A stretch of 34,116 nt of DNA. It comes from Nocardia pseudovaccinii NBRC 100343. Lineage in GTDB: Bacteria > Actinomycetota > Actinomycetes > Mycobacteriales > Mycobacteriaceae. The position numbers and the translations under genes are program-made. Below, one piece after another: positions 14,663 through 22,051 of the stretch. The notes beneath the pieces are model-generated. The model ran no database searches. It was not told where the DNA came from and saw only the letters and a list, made by a program, of their open reading frames with translations. Each line of letters starts with the position of its first letter. The first letter of the stretch is position 1. Location: contig NZ_BDBY01000374.1 of the NCBI RefSeq assembly GCF_001613225.1, forward strand, positions 1 to 34,116. The letters are read 5' to 3'.

Positions 14663-16239
14663 GCCTTCACCCCGGTGCGGTCCTCGCGAGCTGCCGAGTC
14701 GGAGGTCATCGCGCCGCTCGGTGTGCCCGCAGGGGCGGAGGTCATCGCGCTGCTCGGTGTGCCCGCAGGGGCGGAGGTCATCGCGCTGCTCGGTGTGCCC
14801 GCAGGGGCGGAGGCCGACCCGTCGCTCGGTGGTCCCGCGGGTTCCGCCGAAACCGGCTCGATGGGTGCGGGAATGGGCGCACCGGCCGGAATCAACAGGC
14901 CGATCGCGGCGCCGAGGAGCGCGAGCAAAGCGGCGGTACCGATGGCGGCCGCGAAGCCGTCGCTGAAGTCCCGCGCGCCGGTGAAGCCGCCCACCACCGC
15001 GAAAACAGCCGCGGGGACCGCGATTCCGAAGGCGCCACCGAGTTGGCGCAGAGTGTTGTATGTGCCCGACGCGGCGCCGACGGCGGGCATCGGAACGGCG
15101 CGCAGCACCGCACTCTGCGCGGCGGGAATCGCCATCGACACGCCGACGCCGGAGATGACGAAGGGCGCGATCATCGCGGTGTACGACAGGTCCGGTCCGG
15201 CGGTTAGGGCGATCCACCCGTAGCCGACGGCCTGCATGAGCAAACCGGTGACAACCAGCGGACGTTCACCGAACCGGTTGACCTGCTTGCCCGCGATCGG
15301 CGCCACCAGGAACAGGGTGATCGTCCACGGCGCCAAGCGCAGCCCGGCACCGAGCGGGCCTTGCTGCTGCACGATCTGCAGGAACTGGGCGAAGAAGAAC
15401 GCGCCACTGAAAATCGAGGCGGCCAACAGGAATCCGACCGCATTGCCCGCGGAGAATGCGCGCGAGGCGAAGAAGCGCATGGGAATCAGCGGCGCGGCGG
15501 TGCGCAGCTCCCAGCGTACGAATCCGATCAGCGCCACCGCGCCTGCCAGGAAAGCGAGCGTGACTTCCGCGCCGGTCCAACCGGATTCATTGCCCCGAAT
15601 AAGAGCCCAGACAATGCCGAAGGCGGCGACGCTCACCAACGCGATCCCGGGAAAGTCCAACCTGCGTGCCTCGCCCACACTTTCGGCCAGCCGCGTGCGC
15701 ACCAATGGAATCAGCACCGCCCCGATCGGCAGGTTCAACCAGAAGATCCACTGCCAGGCCAGGCCCTGCACCACCGCACCCCCGACGAGCGGTCCGCCGA
15801 GGGTGGCCAATCCGGTTGCCGCCGCGAATAATCCGAGCGCCTTGGTCCGCTGCTGCGGCTGGAACGCCGCCGAGAGCAAGGCCACCGCCACGGGCATGAC
15901 GGCGGCGGCCCCGATGCCCTGCGCCGTCCGCGCGGCGATCAACAGACCCAGATTCGGTGCGAGCGCGCATCCGGCGGAGGCCGCGCTGAACAACGCCAGC
16001 CCGCCGACGAGCACCCGTCTGCGGCCGTACCGGTCGCCGAGCGCCGCGCCCGCCATCAACAGCACCGCGAAACTCAGGTTGTAGGCATTGATCGTCCATT
16101 CCAGCTCGCCGATCGATGCGTGCAGATCGAGCTGGATCGCATGCATCGCGGTCGTGACGACCAGTGCGTCGAGCACGATCATCAAACCCGCGAGTGATGT
16201 CAGCGCCAGTACCCAGCGCTGTCCCGTGGTCATCTTCAT
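14659..16239 (-). CDS. DHA2-family MFS drug exporter with repetitive C-terminal tail
   Basis: 526 residues, about 14 membrane segments. The N-terminus MTTGQRWVLALTSLAGLMIVLDALVVTTAM with the LDALVV motif, the loop GDRYGRRRVLVGG (motif A) and ARTAQGIGAAAVMPVAVALL (motif B/C region) are those of EmrB/QacA proton-driven exporters. I start at ATG 16239, six bases after a perfect GGAGG. The last 60 residues or so are a hydrophilic tail built from three 12-residue repeats containing APAGTPSSAMTS, encoded by 36-bp DNA repeats; this is unusual for the family. The next gene (sigma factor) overlaps its stop by four bases, so exporter and regulator are made together. Confidence 0.9.
   Translation of the reverse strand: MKMTTGQRWVLALTSLAGLMIVLDALVVTTAMHAIQLDLHASIGELEWTINAYNLSFAVLLMAGAALGDRYGRRRVLVGGLALFSAASAGCALAPNLGLLIAARTAQGIGAAAVMPVAVALLSAAFQPQQRTKALGLFAAATGLATLGGPLVGGAVVQGLAWQWIFWLNLPIGAVLIPLVRTRLAESVGEARRLDFPGIALVSVAAFGIVWALIRGNESGWTGAEVTLAFLAGAVALIGFVRWELRTAAPLIPMRFFASRAFSAGNAVGFLLAASIFSGAFFFAQFLQIVQQQGPLGAGLRLAPWTITLFLVAPIAGKQVNRFGERPLVVTGLLMQAVGYGWIALTAGPDLSYTAMIAPFVISGVGVSMAIPAAQSAVLRAVPMPAVGAASGTYNTLRQLGGAFGIAVPAAVFAVVGGFTGARDFSDGFAAAIGTAALLALLGAAIGLLIPAGAPIPAPIEPVSAEPAGPPSDGSASAPAGTPSSAMTSAPAGTPSSAMTSAPAGTPSGAMTSDSAAREDRTGVKA
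14701..14844. repeat. 36-bp tandem repeat array inside the MFS gene
   Basis: Three near-identical 36-base units begin at 14701, 14737 and 14773; they differ at one base (gcgccgc against gcgctgc). A fourth, diverged unit covers 14809-14844. The unit is a multiple of three, so the exporter stays in frame and gains 12 residues per copy. Copy number probably varies between strains through slippage or recombination. Confidence 0.85.
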
Positions 16240-16314
16240 TGCATTCCTCCGATGGGTTTGCGGGTACATACCGGCGTCGCCGCGCCGATTCATCGGAGGT
16301 TGCGGAAAAAGTTG

Positions 16315-17001
16315 CTAGGGACGCAGAGGCGCGAGATCAGCGACCACGGGAGCCGATTTGCGCAGGGTGCGCGCCCATACGGCGAAGCCCCACGCGACGA
16401 AGCCCGCATAGATCAGATACAGCGTCGCCGACGGGTAGTAGCCCGCCTTCAGCAGCAACGGCACGCCGACGAGATCGACGGCGATCCAGATCAGCCAGAA
16501 TTCGGCGAGCCCGCGCGCCATGCCATAGGTCGCCAGCACCGATCCGGTGAAGATCCACGCCTCCGCCCACGGCCCGTAGGAACCGATCAACGCGAACAAT
16601 CGGGCGAATGCGGCCGTGCCGACCAACATCGCGGCCACCAGCACCAGCCGTTCGCGCCCGCTGGCCCAGCGCGGCACGACGCCGCGATGTTCGAGGCCGG
16701 TTTCGGCGCGCGCATGCCGATACCAACTCCACCAGCCGTACACGCTGACCGCGATGAACATCAGCTGACGACCGGCCTGTCCGGCCATATTCAAATGCTG
16801 TGGCGTGTTGAATATTCCGCCGACGAAAACGGTGAACAGCAGTGCATTGCCCGCGATCCCGATCGGCCACGCCCACACCCGCCGCCGCATACCGCCGACC
16901 GCGGAGGCCAGACCGAATCCATTGCCGATGATCTCGCGCCAGAGGATCTCCGAGCCCGCGATATGCAGCTTGGCGTCGAGCAGCGCGAAAAGTGGGTTCA
17001 C
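16315..17001 (-). CDS. pnuC: PnuC-like nicotinamide mononucleotide/riboside transporter
   Basis: 228 residues from GTG 17001 (MNPLFALLDAKLHIAGSEILWREIIGN), which matches the usual PnuC beginning; an ATG at 17034 would add 11 residues. The protein has seven or so membrane segments. RVWAWPIGIAGNALLFTVF and YGWWSWYRH in the first half, and AEFWLIWIAVDLVGVPLLLKAGYYPSATLYLIY in the second, are the PnuC signature blocks with the substrate-lining Trp and Asn residues. PnuC lets nicotinamide riboside (or another vitamin) in by facilitated diffusion. It is 75 bases upstream of the MFS gene and could share a transcript. The vitamin carried by PnuC relatives varies, so the substrate is only probable. 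Confidence 0.86.
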   Translation of the reverse strand: MNPLFALLDAKLHIAGSEILWREIIGNGFGLASAVGGMRRRVWAWPIGIAGNALLFTVFVGGIFNTPQHLNMAGQAGRQLMFIAVSVYGWWSWYRHARAETGLEHRGVVPRWASGRERLVLVAAMLVGTAAFARLFALIGSYGPWAEAWIFTGSVLATYGMARGLAEFWLIWIAVDLVGVPLLLKAGYYPSATLYLIYAGFVAWGFAVWARTLRKSAPVVADLAPLRP

Positions 17002-17078
17002 CCCCGCTGTAACCGGGGCGGGTCGATATCTCATCCCAACCTGCGGATTCGACGCACGCGGATCGAAAGTCGCGTAAC

Positions 17079-17090
17079 GATTGCGCAATC
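17079..17090. promoter_or_regulatory. 12-bp palindrome between pnuC and the purine-region ABC operon
   Basis: GATTGCGCAATC is a perfect 12-bp palindrome. A related half, GATTCGCAATATC, follows about 10 bases later. GTAAC (17075-17079) with GCAAT six bases after it partly fits a GlnR half-box pair (GTnAC-N6-GaAAC). This is a likely operator region, but the binder is not known. Confidence 0.35.
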
Positions 17091-17130
17091 TGGGGTGGCG
17101 ATTCGCAATATCCGTGCAACGACCTGCTCC

Positions 17131-17136
17131 TAGTGT
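17131..17136 (+). promoter_or_regulatory. -10 element of a likely leaderless ABC ATPase transcript
   Basis: TAGTGT lies seven bases before the ATG at 17144 and no ribosome-binding site is seen, which fits a leaderless mRNA. No convincing -35 is present, suggesting that an activator is needed. Confidence 0.45.
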
Positions 17137-17143
17137 TTTGGTC

Positions 17144-17953
17144 ATGACGGCGAGCGGTACCGAGGAGCCCACCGGCGGGACGGGCATCCACATCAGCGGT
17201 TTGACGAAGACATTCCGGGTCGGCCGGAAGACGGTGCAGGCGCTCGACGATGTGGAGCTGCATACCGAACAGGGCGCGTTCCTGTCCCTGCTCGGACCAT
17301 CCGGCTGCGGTAAATCGACGGTGCTGCGCATCCTGGCCGGACTGGAGACACCGACCGCGGGCAAGACGCTCATCGACGGTGAGACCCCCGCCCAACTGCG
17401 CAGCCGCCATGAACTCGGCATCGCCTTCCAGGATTCGGCGCTGCTGCCGTGGCGTTCGGTGGAATCCAATATCAAACTGCCCCTACAGGTCGCGGGGATC
17501 TCGCCGGATCCGGGACTGATCGCGGATCTGGTGCGGCTGGTCGGCTTGGAGGGCTTCGAGAAGGCCAAACCGGCGCAGCTGTCCGGTGGTATGCGCCAAC
17601 GTGTTTCGATCGCGCGCGCACTGGTGGTGAAGCCGACCGTGCTGCTGCTCGACGAACCGTTCGGCGCTCTCGACGATATGACCAGACAGCGGCTGAATCT
17701 GGAACTGCTGCGGATCTGGACCGAGAAGCCCGCGACCACCCTGATGGTCACGCACGGTATCGCCGAGGCGGTCTTCCTCTCCGATGTCGTCGCGGTGATG
17801 AGTCCGCGGCCGGGCCGGGTGCTGGAACTGGTGAAGATCGATCTGCCGCGCCCGCGTACGCCCGAGATGATGCGCACGCCGGAATTCCACAGGCTGCACG
17901 ATTACCTATCGGAGCTGCTCTTCGGGAAATCCGGCAAAGGGGGAGTCGCATGA
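17144..17953 (+). CDS. ABC transporter ATPase, SsuB/TauB/NitD type
   Basis: 269 residues. Walker A GPSGCGKST, Q-loop FQDSALLPWRSV, signature LSGGMRQRVSIARAL, Walker B VLLLDEPFGALDD and H-loop VTHGIAEA are all intact, so it should hydrolyse ATP. The FGALDDMTRQRLN and SPRPGRV segments place it with ATPases of nitrate, sulfonate, taurine and thiamin-precursor importers. The ATG at 17144 is preferred over upstream starts because of the leaderless promoter and the family alignment. It powers the two permeases that follow. Genes downstream are all purine breakdown, so the cargo is probably a purine-derived compound. Confidence 0.92.
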   Translation: MTASGTEEPTGGTGIHISGLTKTFRVGRKTVQALDDVELHTEQGAFLSLLGPSGCGKSTVLRILAGLETPTAGKTLIDGETPAQLRSRHELGIAFQDSALLPWRSVESNIKLPLQVAGISPDPGLIADLVRLVGLEGFEKAKPAQLSGGMRQRVSIARALVVKPTVLLLDEPFGALDDMTRQRLNLELLRIWTEKPATTLMVTHGIAEAVFLSDVVAVMSPRPGRVLELVKIDLPRPRTPEMMRTPEFHRLHDYLSELLFGKSGKGGVA

Positions 17954-18036
17954 GCGAGCGAACAATGAACACAGCCGAGCGCCACTGGACCGGATCGGTG
18001 CCGTGTCGCCGACACCGTCGAGGGGGTGCGGCATGA
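17950..18036 (+). CDS. Possible 28-residue coupling ORF between ATPase and first permease
   Basis: An ATG overlapping the ATPase stop (ATGA at 17950) opens a 28-codon frame starting MSERTMNTAERHW. It ends with a TGA overlapping the permease ATG (ATGA at 18033). It could keep ribosomes moving from one gene to the next, or it could be the chance reading of a short inserted sequence. No family is recognised. The permease has its own GAGGGGG site, so the ORF is not strictly needed. Confidence 0.25.
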   Translation: MSERTMNTAERHWTGSVPCRRHRRGGAA

Positions 18037-18779
18037 AACGGATCGGCGGACTGATCGGCGTCCTCGGATTGATCGCGATCTGGTGGCTGCTGGCCGCGCT
18101 GGAGGTTGCGGGTGGGACGATCCCGAGTCCGTGGACTGTCCTGCACACCATGTACACCGATGGCCGGGATCTGTACGGCCCCAACTTCCGGATCACCGCG
18201 CTCGGTGCGCTGAAGGGGTTCATCTGGGGCAACGCGCTGGCCATCGCGCTGGCGATGCTCATCGTGCTGATGCCCTGGATCGAACCGCTGGCGACCCAGC
18301 TCGCCATCCTCAGTTACTGCATCCCGCTGCTCGCGCTCGGACCGATCATCCTGGTGGTCTTCGGCGGACGCACCCCAACGGTCTTCCTCGCGGCGATGTA
18401 CTGCTTCTTCACCACCATGGTCGGCACGGTCACCGGATTGCGCTCGGCCGATGTCACCAGCCTCGACCTGATCCGCGCCTACGGCGGCGGTCGCTGGCAG
18501 CAGCTCTACCGCGTGCAGGCGATCGCCGCACTGCCGAATCTGTTCGCGGCGTTGAAGATTGCCGCGCCGTCGGCCGTGCTCGGCGCGATCATCGGCGAAT
18601 ACCTCGGCGGGGTGGACAGCGGCATCGGTGTCGCGCTGACCGCCGCGCAGACCGCGTACAACGTGCCGCGAACCTGGGGCATGGCCCTGGCCGCCGCCGC
18701 CCTCGCGGGCCTCGGCTACGCGATTGTCGCTTTGGTCGCTCGACTGGTCACCCCGTGGACCGCGCAGGAGCAGAGATGA
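18033..18779 (+). CDS. ABC transporter permease 1, SsuC/TauC type
   Basis: 248 residues, about six membrane segments. It has the binding-protein-dependent transport fold with the loop ADVTSLDLIRAYGGGRWQQLYRV that contacts the ATPase, followed by ALPNLFAALKIAAPSAVLGAIIGEYLG, typical of nitrate/sulfonate/bicarbonate permeases (COG0600). The ATG at 18033 has GAGGGGG six bases upstream. Compared with many SsuC proteins, it is almost devoid of an N-terminal cytoplasmic tail. A second, different permease gene follows, so the channel is probably a heterodimer. Confidence 0.9.
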   Translation: MKRIGGLIGVLGLIAIWWLLAALEVAGGTIPSPWTVLHTMYTDGRDLYGPNFRITALGALKGFIWGNALAIALAMLIVLMPWIEPLATQLAILSYCIPLLALGPIILVVFGGRTPTVFLAAMYCFFTTMVGTVTGLRSADVTSLDLIRAYGGGRWQQLYRVQAIAALPNLFAALKIAAPSAVLGAIIGEYLGGVDSGIGVALTAAQTAYNVPRTWGMALAAAALAGLGYAIVALVARLVTPWTAQEQR

Positions 18780-18928
18780 GCCGCGCACAAATCAGCGCCC
18801 CGCGGTCGCCGGATGAATTCTGGCGCGAACATGTTGGCGTGCGCCGAGCCAGGAGGCGCGCGGTGGGTGAAACAGTGTGCGCCGGACGAGACCGCGCGGG
18901 CCGCCGCGCCCATCGTTTGGAGGAGTGA
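18776..18928 (+). CDS. Possible 50-residue coupling ORF between the two permeases
   Basis: An ATG overlapping the permease 1 stop (ATGA at 18776) opens a frame of 50 codons beginning MSRAQISAPRSPDEFW, rich in Arg and ending RAHRLEE. It stops one base before the permease 2 start, with the GGAGGAG ribosome site of permease 2 inside its last codons. No family is recognised. As with the 28-residue ORF it may be a coupling peptide or a piece of a dispersed repeat. Confidence 0.3.
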   Translation: MSRAQISAPRSPDEFWREHVGVRRARRRAVGETVCAGRDRAGRRAHRLEE

Positions 18929-18929
18929 G

Positions 18930-19823
18930 ATGACTGACGAACTCGGGCCGGTGGACAACGTGACTGCCCCCGCACCGCCCGCCGTGGAGAGCACGCGGCC
19001 CCAACGCGGTGCCGCCGCGGGGACGCTCGCTGTGCTGACCAGGATCGGCCGCTTCCTGTTCCCTCTGGTCACCGCACTCCTGCTGATGCTGGTGATCTGG
19101 TACGTCTTCCTGAAGGCCTTCCCCCAGGTCGGCCCGCGAGTAGGCAAAACGCCCAGCGATATCTGGAAGTACCTGTTCAACTCCTCCGGCGCACACACCG
19201 CACGTCAGGCGATCTTCGACGACCTGCAGATCACCCTGCGCGACGCCGCGATCGGCTTCGGTGTCGGCATGCTGGCCGCACTCGTCGTCGCGGCGCTGTT
19301 CGTCTCGTTCGCGGTGGTCGAGCAGACGTTCATGCCGGTGGCCATGCTGCTGCGGTCGGTGCCCCTGGTGGCGCTGACGCCGATCATCGTGCTGGTATTC
19401 GGGCGCGGATTGGCCGGTGTGACGGTGCTCGCGGCGATCGTGGTGTTCTTCCCGGCGCTCGTGATGATCATGGCCGGATTGCGCAATGCACCGCGGCAGG
19501 CGATGGATCTGGTGGCCGCCTACGGCGGCTCCCGCTGGACCGGACTGCGCATGGTCGCCGTGCCCGCTGCCCTGCCCTCGGTCTTCGCGGCCGCGCGAAT
19601 TTCGGTGCCCGGCGCGCTGATCGGCGCATTGCTCGGTGAATGGTTGGGTAGCGGAACGGGATTGGGTGCCAGTCTGATTCGCGCCATCCCGACCTTCCAA
19701 TACAGCAAGCTGTGGGCCTCGATCGTGATCGTGACCATCGTCTCGGTGCTGCTGTACGCGATCGTCGGCGTCATCGAAAATCTGGTGCTGGCCCGCTTCG
19801 GCCCCGAGGCGGGTCGCCGCTGA
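18930..19823 (+). CDS. ABC transporter permease 2, SsuC/TauC type
   Basis: 297 residues from ATG 18930, preceded by GGAGGAG. A 40-residue polar, Pro/Ala-rich tail leads into six membrane segments. The ATPase-contact loop is APRQAMDLVAAYGGSRWTGLRMV, followed by ALPSVFAAARISVPGALIGALLGEWLGSGTGLG. It is clearly paralogous to permease 1 but only distantly alike, so the two probably pair. An in-frame ATG at 18813 would add 39 residues but these look unlike a permease and have no ribosome site. Confidence 0.9.
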   Translation: MTDELGPVDNVTAPAPPAVESTRPQRGAAAGTLAVLTRIGRFLFPLVTALLLMLVIWYVFLKAFPQVGPRVGKTPSDIWKYLFNSSGAHTARQAIFDDLQITLRDAAIGFGVGMLAALVVAALFVSFAVVEQTFMPVAMLLRSVPLVALTPIIVLVFGRGLAGVTVLAAIVVFFPALVMIMAGLRNAPRQAMDLVAAYGGSRWTGLRMVAVPAALPSVFAAARISVPGALIGALLGEWLGSGTGLGASLIRAIPTFQYSKLWASIVIVTIVSVLLYAIVGVIENLVLARFGPEAGRR

Positions 19824-19851
19824 CCAGTCAGTTTTTCGCAAATCAATGCTC

Positions 19852-19878
19852 GGAACGCCAAAGTAAAGAAATCGAAAC
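19852..19878 (+). promoter_or_regulatory. Candidate GlnR-like box upstream of the binding lipoprotein
   Basis: GGAAC (19852-19856), six bases, GTAAA (19863-19867), six bases, GAAAC (19874-19878) resembles part of the actinobacterial GlnR array GTnAC-N6-GaAAC with its 11-base period. GlnR controls nitrogen scavenging, including urate and allantoin genes in relatives. The distance to the start codon (24 bases) is short for an activator, so the call is tentative. Confidence 0.3.
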
Positions 19879-19889
19879 ACCAATCCCCT

Positions 19890-19895
19890 TAGATT
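19890..19895 (+). promoter_or_regulatory. -10 element of the binding lipoprotein gene
   Basis: TAGATT is six bases before the ATG at 19902, again giving a leaderless transcript. No ribosome site and no good -35 are seen. The gene therefore probably has its own promoter apart from the ATPase-permease transcript. Confidence 0.5.
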
Positions 19896-19901
19896 CGGCT
19901 C

Positions 19902-20993
19902 ATGAACCCCGTACAACGCTCTTCGTTCGGGCCGAACCTGAACCGGCGATCCCTGTTTCGTTACTCCGCGCTGGCCGGCGCCGCATTGGGCGGTGCGAGC
20001 CTGCTTGCCGCATGTGGCGATGATTCGAAAGACTCGTCGGGCGGGTCGGTGGCGGACGGATCCAAGTACGGTTCCGTCGCGATCCAGCTGTCCTGGCTGA
20101 AGAACATCGAATTCGCGGGCGAATACTTCGCCGATTCCAAGGGCTACTACAAGGAAGCCGGATTCGGTTCGGTGAATCTGATCGCCGGTGGCGCGGCGAG
20201 CACCTCGGTCGAGGCAGGCTTGGACACCGGCAAGGTCTGGCTCGGCACCTCGGCTCCGCAGACCACCGCGCCCGCGATCCTGGAGGGTCTACCAGCCAAG
20301 ATCGTCGCGACCACCTATCAGAAGAACCCGTTCTGCATCGTCAGCTCCGCCGCCAAGCCGATCAAGACCCCGCAGGACATGAAGGGCCGCAAGATCGGCG
20401 TCCAGGACACCAATCAGCTGATCTTCAACGCGCTGCTGAACGCCAATGGCATGAAGCCGAGCGATGTGACCATCGTGCCCGCGCAATACGATCCGACTCC
20501 GCTGGCCAACGGCGAGGTCGACGGCTGGGTCAGCTATGTGACCAATGAACCGATCACGTTGACCGCCAAGGGATTCCAGAATACGAACTTCCTCTTCGCC
20601 GATTACAACCTGCCGCTGGTGGCCGAGACCCTGACCGTCAAGCAGTCCACCATCGATAAGGAACGCGACAAGCTGAAGGCCTTCCTGATCGCCGAGATCA
20701 AGGGCTGGAAGGATGCGGTCGCGAATCCGGCCGAATCGGCGCGACTCGCGGTCGAGGTATACGGCAAGGATCAGAAGCTCGATCTGAATGAACAGACCCA
20801 GGAGGCGACCGCGCAGAACGGCCTCGTCGTCTCCGCGGATTCGACCGCCAATGGTTTGCTGACCATGACCGATCAGTTGATCGAGCAGAATATCGCCGCG
20901 CTGCGCAATGCCAAGATAGATATCAAGGCCGACCAGCTGTTCGACCTCTCGGTGCTGCGCGAGGTTTATGCGGAGAATCCGGGCCTGAAGTAG
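19902..20993 (+). CDS. NMT1/SsuA-like ABC transporter substrate-binding lipoprotein with Tat-type signal
   Basis: 363 residues. The N-terminus has a twin-arginine motif NRRSLFRY, a hydrophobic stretch and a lipobox LAAC (Cys38), so it is a lipoprotein probably exported folded through Tat. The mature part starts with a Gly/Ser/Asp linker, then IQLSWLKNIEFAGEYFADSKGYYKEAGF, the standard opening of NMT1/THI5-like (PF09084) binding proteins, and KIGVQDTNQLIFNALLNANGM. This family binds flat nitrogen heterocycles (thiamin pyrimidine, riboflavin) or small sulfonates. With uricase and 8-oxoguanine deaminase downstream, a purine such as urate, xanthine or 8-oxoguanine is my proposal. It stops two bases before the convergent xdhC stop. 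Confidence 0.9.
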   Translation: MNPVQRSSFGPNLNRRSLFRYSALAGAALGGASLLAACGDDSKDSSGGSVADGSKYGSVAIQLSWLKNIEFAGEYFADSKGYYKEAGFGSVNLIAGGAASTSVEAGLDTGKVWLGTSAPQTTAPAILEGLPAKIVATTYQKNPFCIVSSAAKPIKTPQDMKGRKIGVQDTNQLIFNALLNANGMKPSDVTIVPAQYDPTPLANGEVDGWVSYVTNEPITLTAKGFQNTNFLFADYNLPLVAETLTVKQSTIDKERDKLKAFLIAEIKGWKDAVANPAESARLAVEVYGKDQKLDLNEQTQEATAQNGLVVSADSTANGLLTMTDQLIEQNIAALRNAKIDIKADQLFDLSVLREVYAENPGLK

Positions 20994-20995
20994 CG

Positions 20996-22051
20996 CTAGA
21001 GCGCCACCGGGGCGTTGGCCGGGAATTCCTTGAATTGCGGTGCGACGTCCCGGTTTTCGGTGATCCGCCGCTCGGTTCCGGTCCGGGCGACAAGCAGTTC
21101 GGCGGCGATCGAAACGGCGACCTCGGCGGCGGTGCGTGCCCCGATATCGAGACCGGCGGGGGAGTGCAGGCGGGCGAGCGTCGCGTTGTCGAAGCCGCCA
21201 GCTTGTAGGTCTTCGATGCGTCTCAGGTGTGCGGACCAGGAGCCGTTCGCGGCGAGGTAACCCAGTTCGGGTAGTCGCAGTGCCACGGTGAGCAGCGGGA
21301 TTTCGAACGTCGGATCGTGCCCGAGGACGACAATCGCCGTGCTGCTATCGATTTCGCCCGCCGCCGACAGGGTGTTCAGGTATCGGTGCGGCCAGTCGAC
21401 GACCACCTCGGCACCAGGGAAGGCCTCGGGTGTTGCGAAGGTGTCGCGGGAATCGCAGATCGTGACGCGGTAGCCGAGCAGTTTGGCCTGGACCGCCAGC
21501 GCTGCGGCAAAAGCGTTGGCGCCGAAGATGATCAGCCGCGGTGGCGGCGGGAACGAGGCGACGAACACGTCGGATTCGGGCAGCGCGACCAGTTCCGTCG
21601 CATGACGCTGCGGGGTGATCAGATGCTGTCCGATCAGATCCGGATCCTGGTTCCACACCACGGTGAAGAGGGTAACCCGGCGGTGCGCGGCGATTTCCGC
21701 GGCTATGGAGGGGAATTCCGGAAAGTCCCGGCGCGAGAACGGCTCGACGAAAACATCGACCATGCCGCCGGAGTCCAATCCGGGCTCGCCCGGCGGGACG
21801 CCGAAGCGGTGCAGTCCGCGTCGACCGCTGCGCGCGGCATCGGCGGCCGCCTCGATCACGGTCGTCTCGACGCTCCCGCCCAGGAGTGAACCGTAGACCG
21901 CGCCATTGGCATCTATCAGGATCGATGTTCCGACCGGCAGCGGTCCGGAACCTACAGTTCGCACGACGGTGGCCAGTCCACCTGTCCGGCCCGAATGCCA
22001 CACCCGCAATAGGTCGTCGACGATGTCCCGCATCTGTTCAGCTCCGCTCAC
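20996..22051 (-). CDS. xdhC: XdhC/CoxI-family protein (xanthine dehydrogenase maturation) lacking conserved cysteines
   Basis: 351 residues. The N-terminal XdhC_CoxI domain has VGSGPLPVGTSILI and GSLLGGSVE, and a Rossmann domain begins near RLIIFGANAFAAALA (about 172-186). XdhC proteins sulfurate and load molybdopterin cytosine dinucleotide into xanthine dehydrogenase. In the family consensus SGGCVE and CGG carry cysteines; here these are Ser60 (GGSVE) and Ser94 (DSGGMVD). It overlaps the MocA-like gene by four bases, so the pair is co-translated. No xanthine dehydrogenase subunit is within the window. The altered residues make it a divergent member, possibly specialised for another molybdenum enzyme. 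Confidence 0.85.
   Translation of the reverse strand: MSGAEQMRDIVDDLLRVWHSGRTGGLATVVRTVGSGPLPVGTSILIDANGAVYGSLLGGSVETTVIEAAADAARSGRRGLHRFGVPPGEPGLDSGGMVDVFVEPFSRRDFPEFPSIAAEIAAHRRVTLFTVVWNQDPDLIGQHLITPQRHATELVALPESDVFVASFPPPPRLIIFGANAFAAALAVQAKLLGYRVTICDSRDTFATPEAFPGAEVVVDWPHRYLNTLSAAGEIDSSTAIVVLGHDPTFEIPLLTVALRLPELGYLAANGSWSAHLRRIEDLQAGGFDNATLARLHSPAGLDIGARTAAEVAVSIAAELLVARTGTERRITENRDVAPQFKEFPANAPVAL

Noticed and set aside
16985..17040. Possible thiamin-type riboswitch before pnuC (TGAGA and GGGTGAACC)
   Set aside because: The spacing and the conserved stems of the TPP aptamer are missing.
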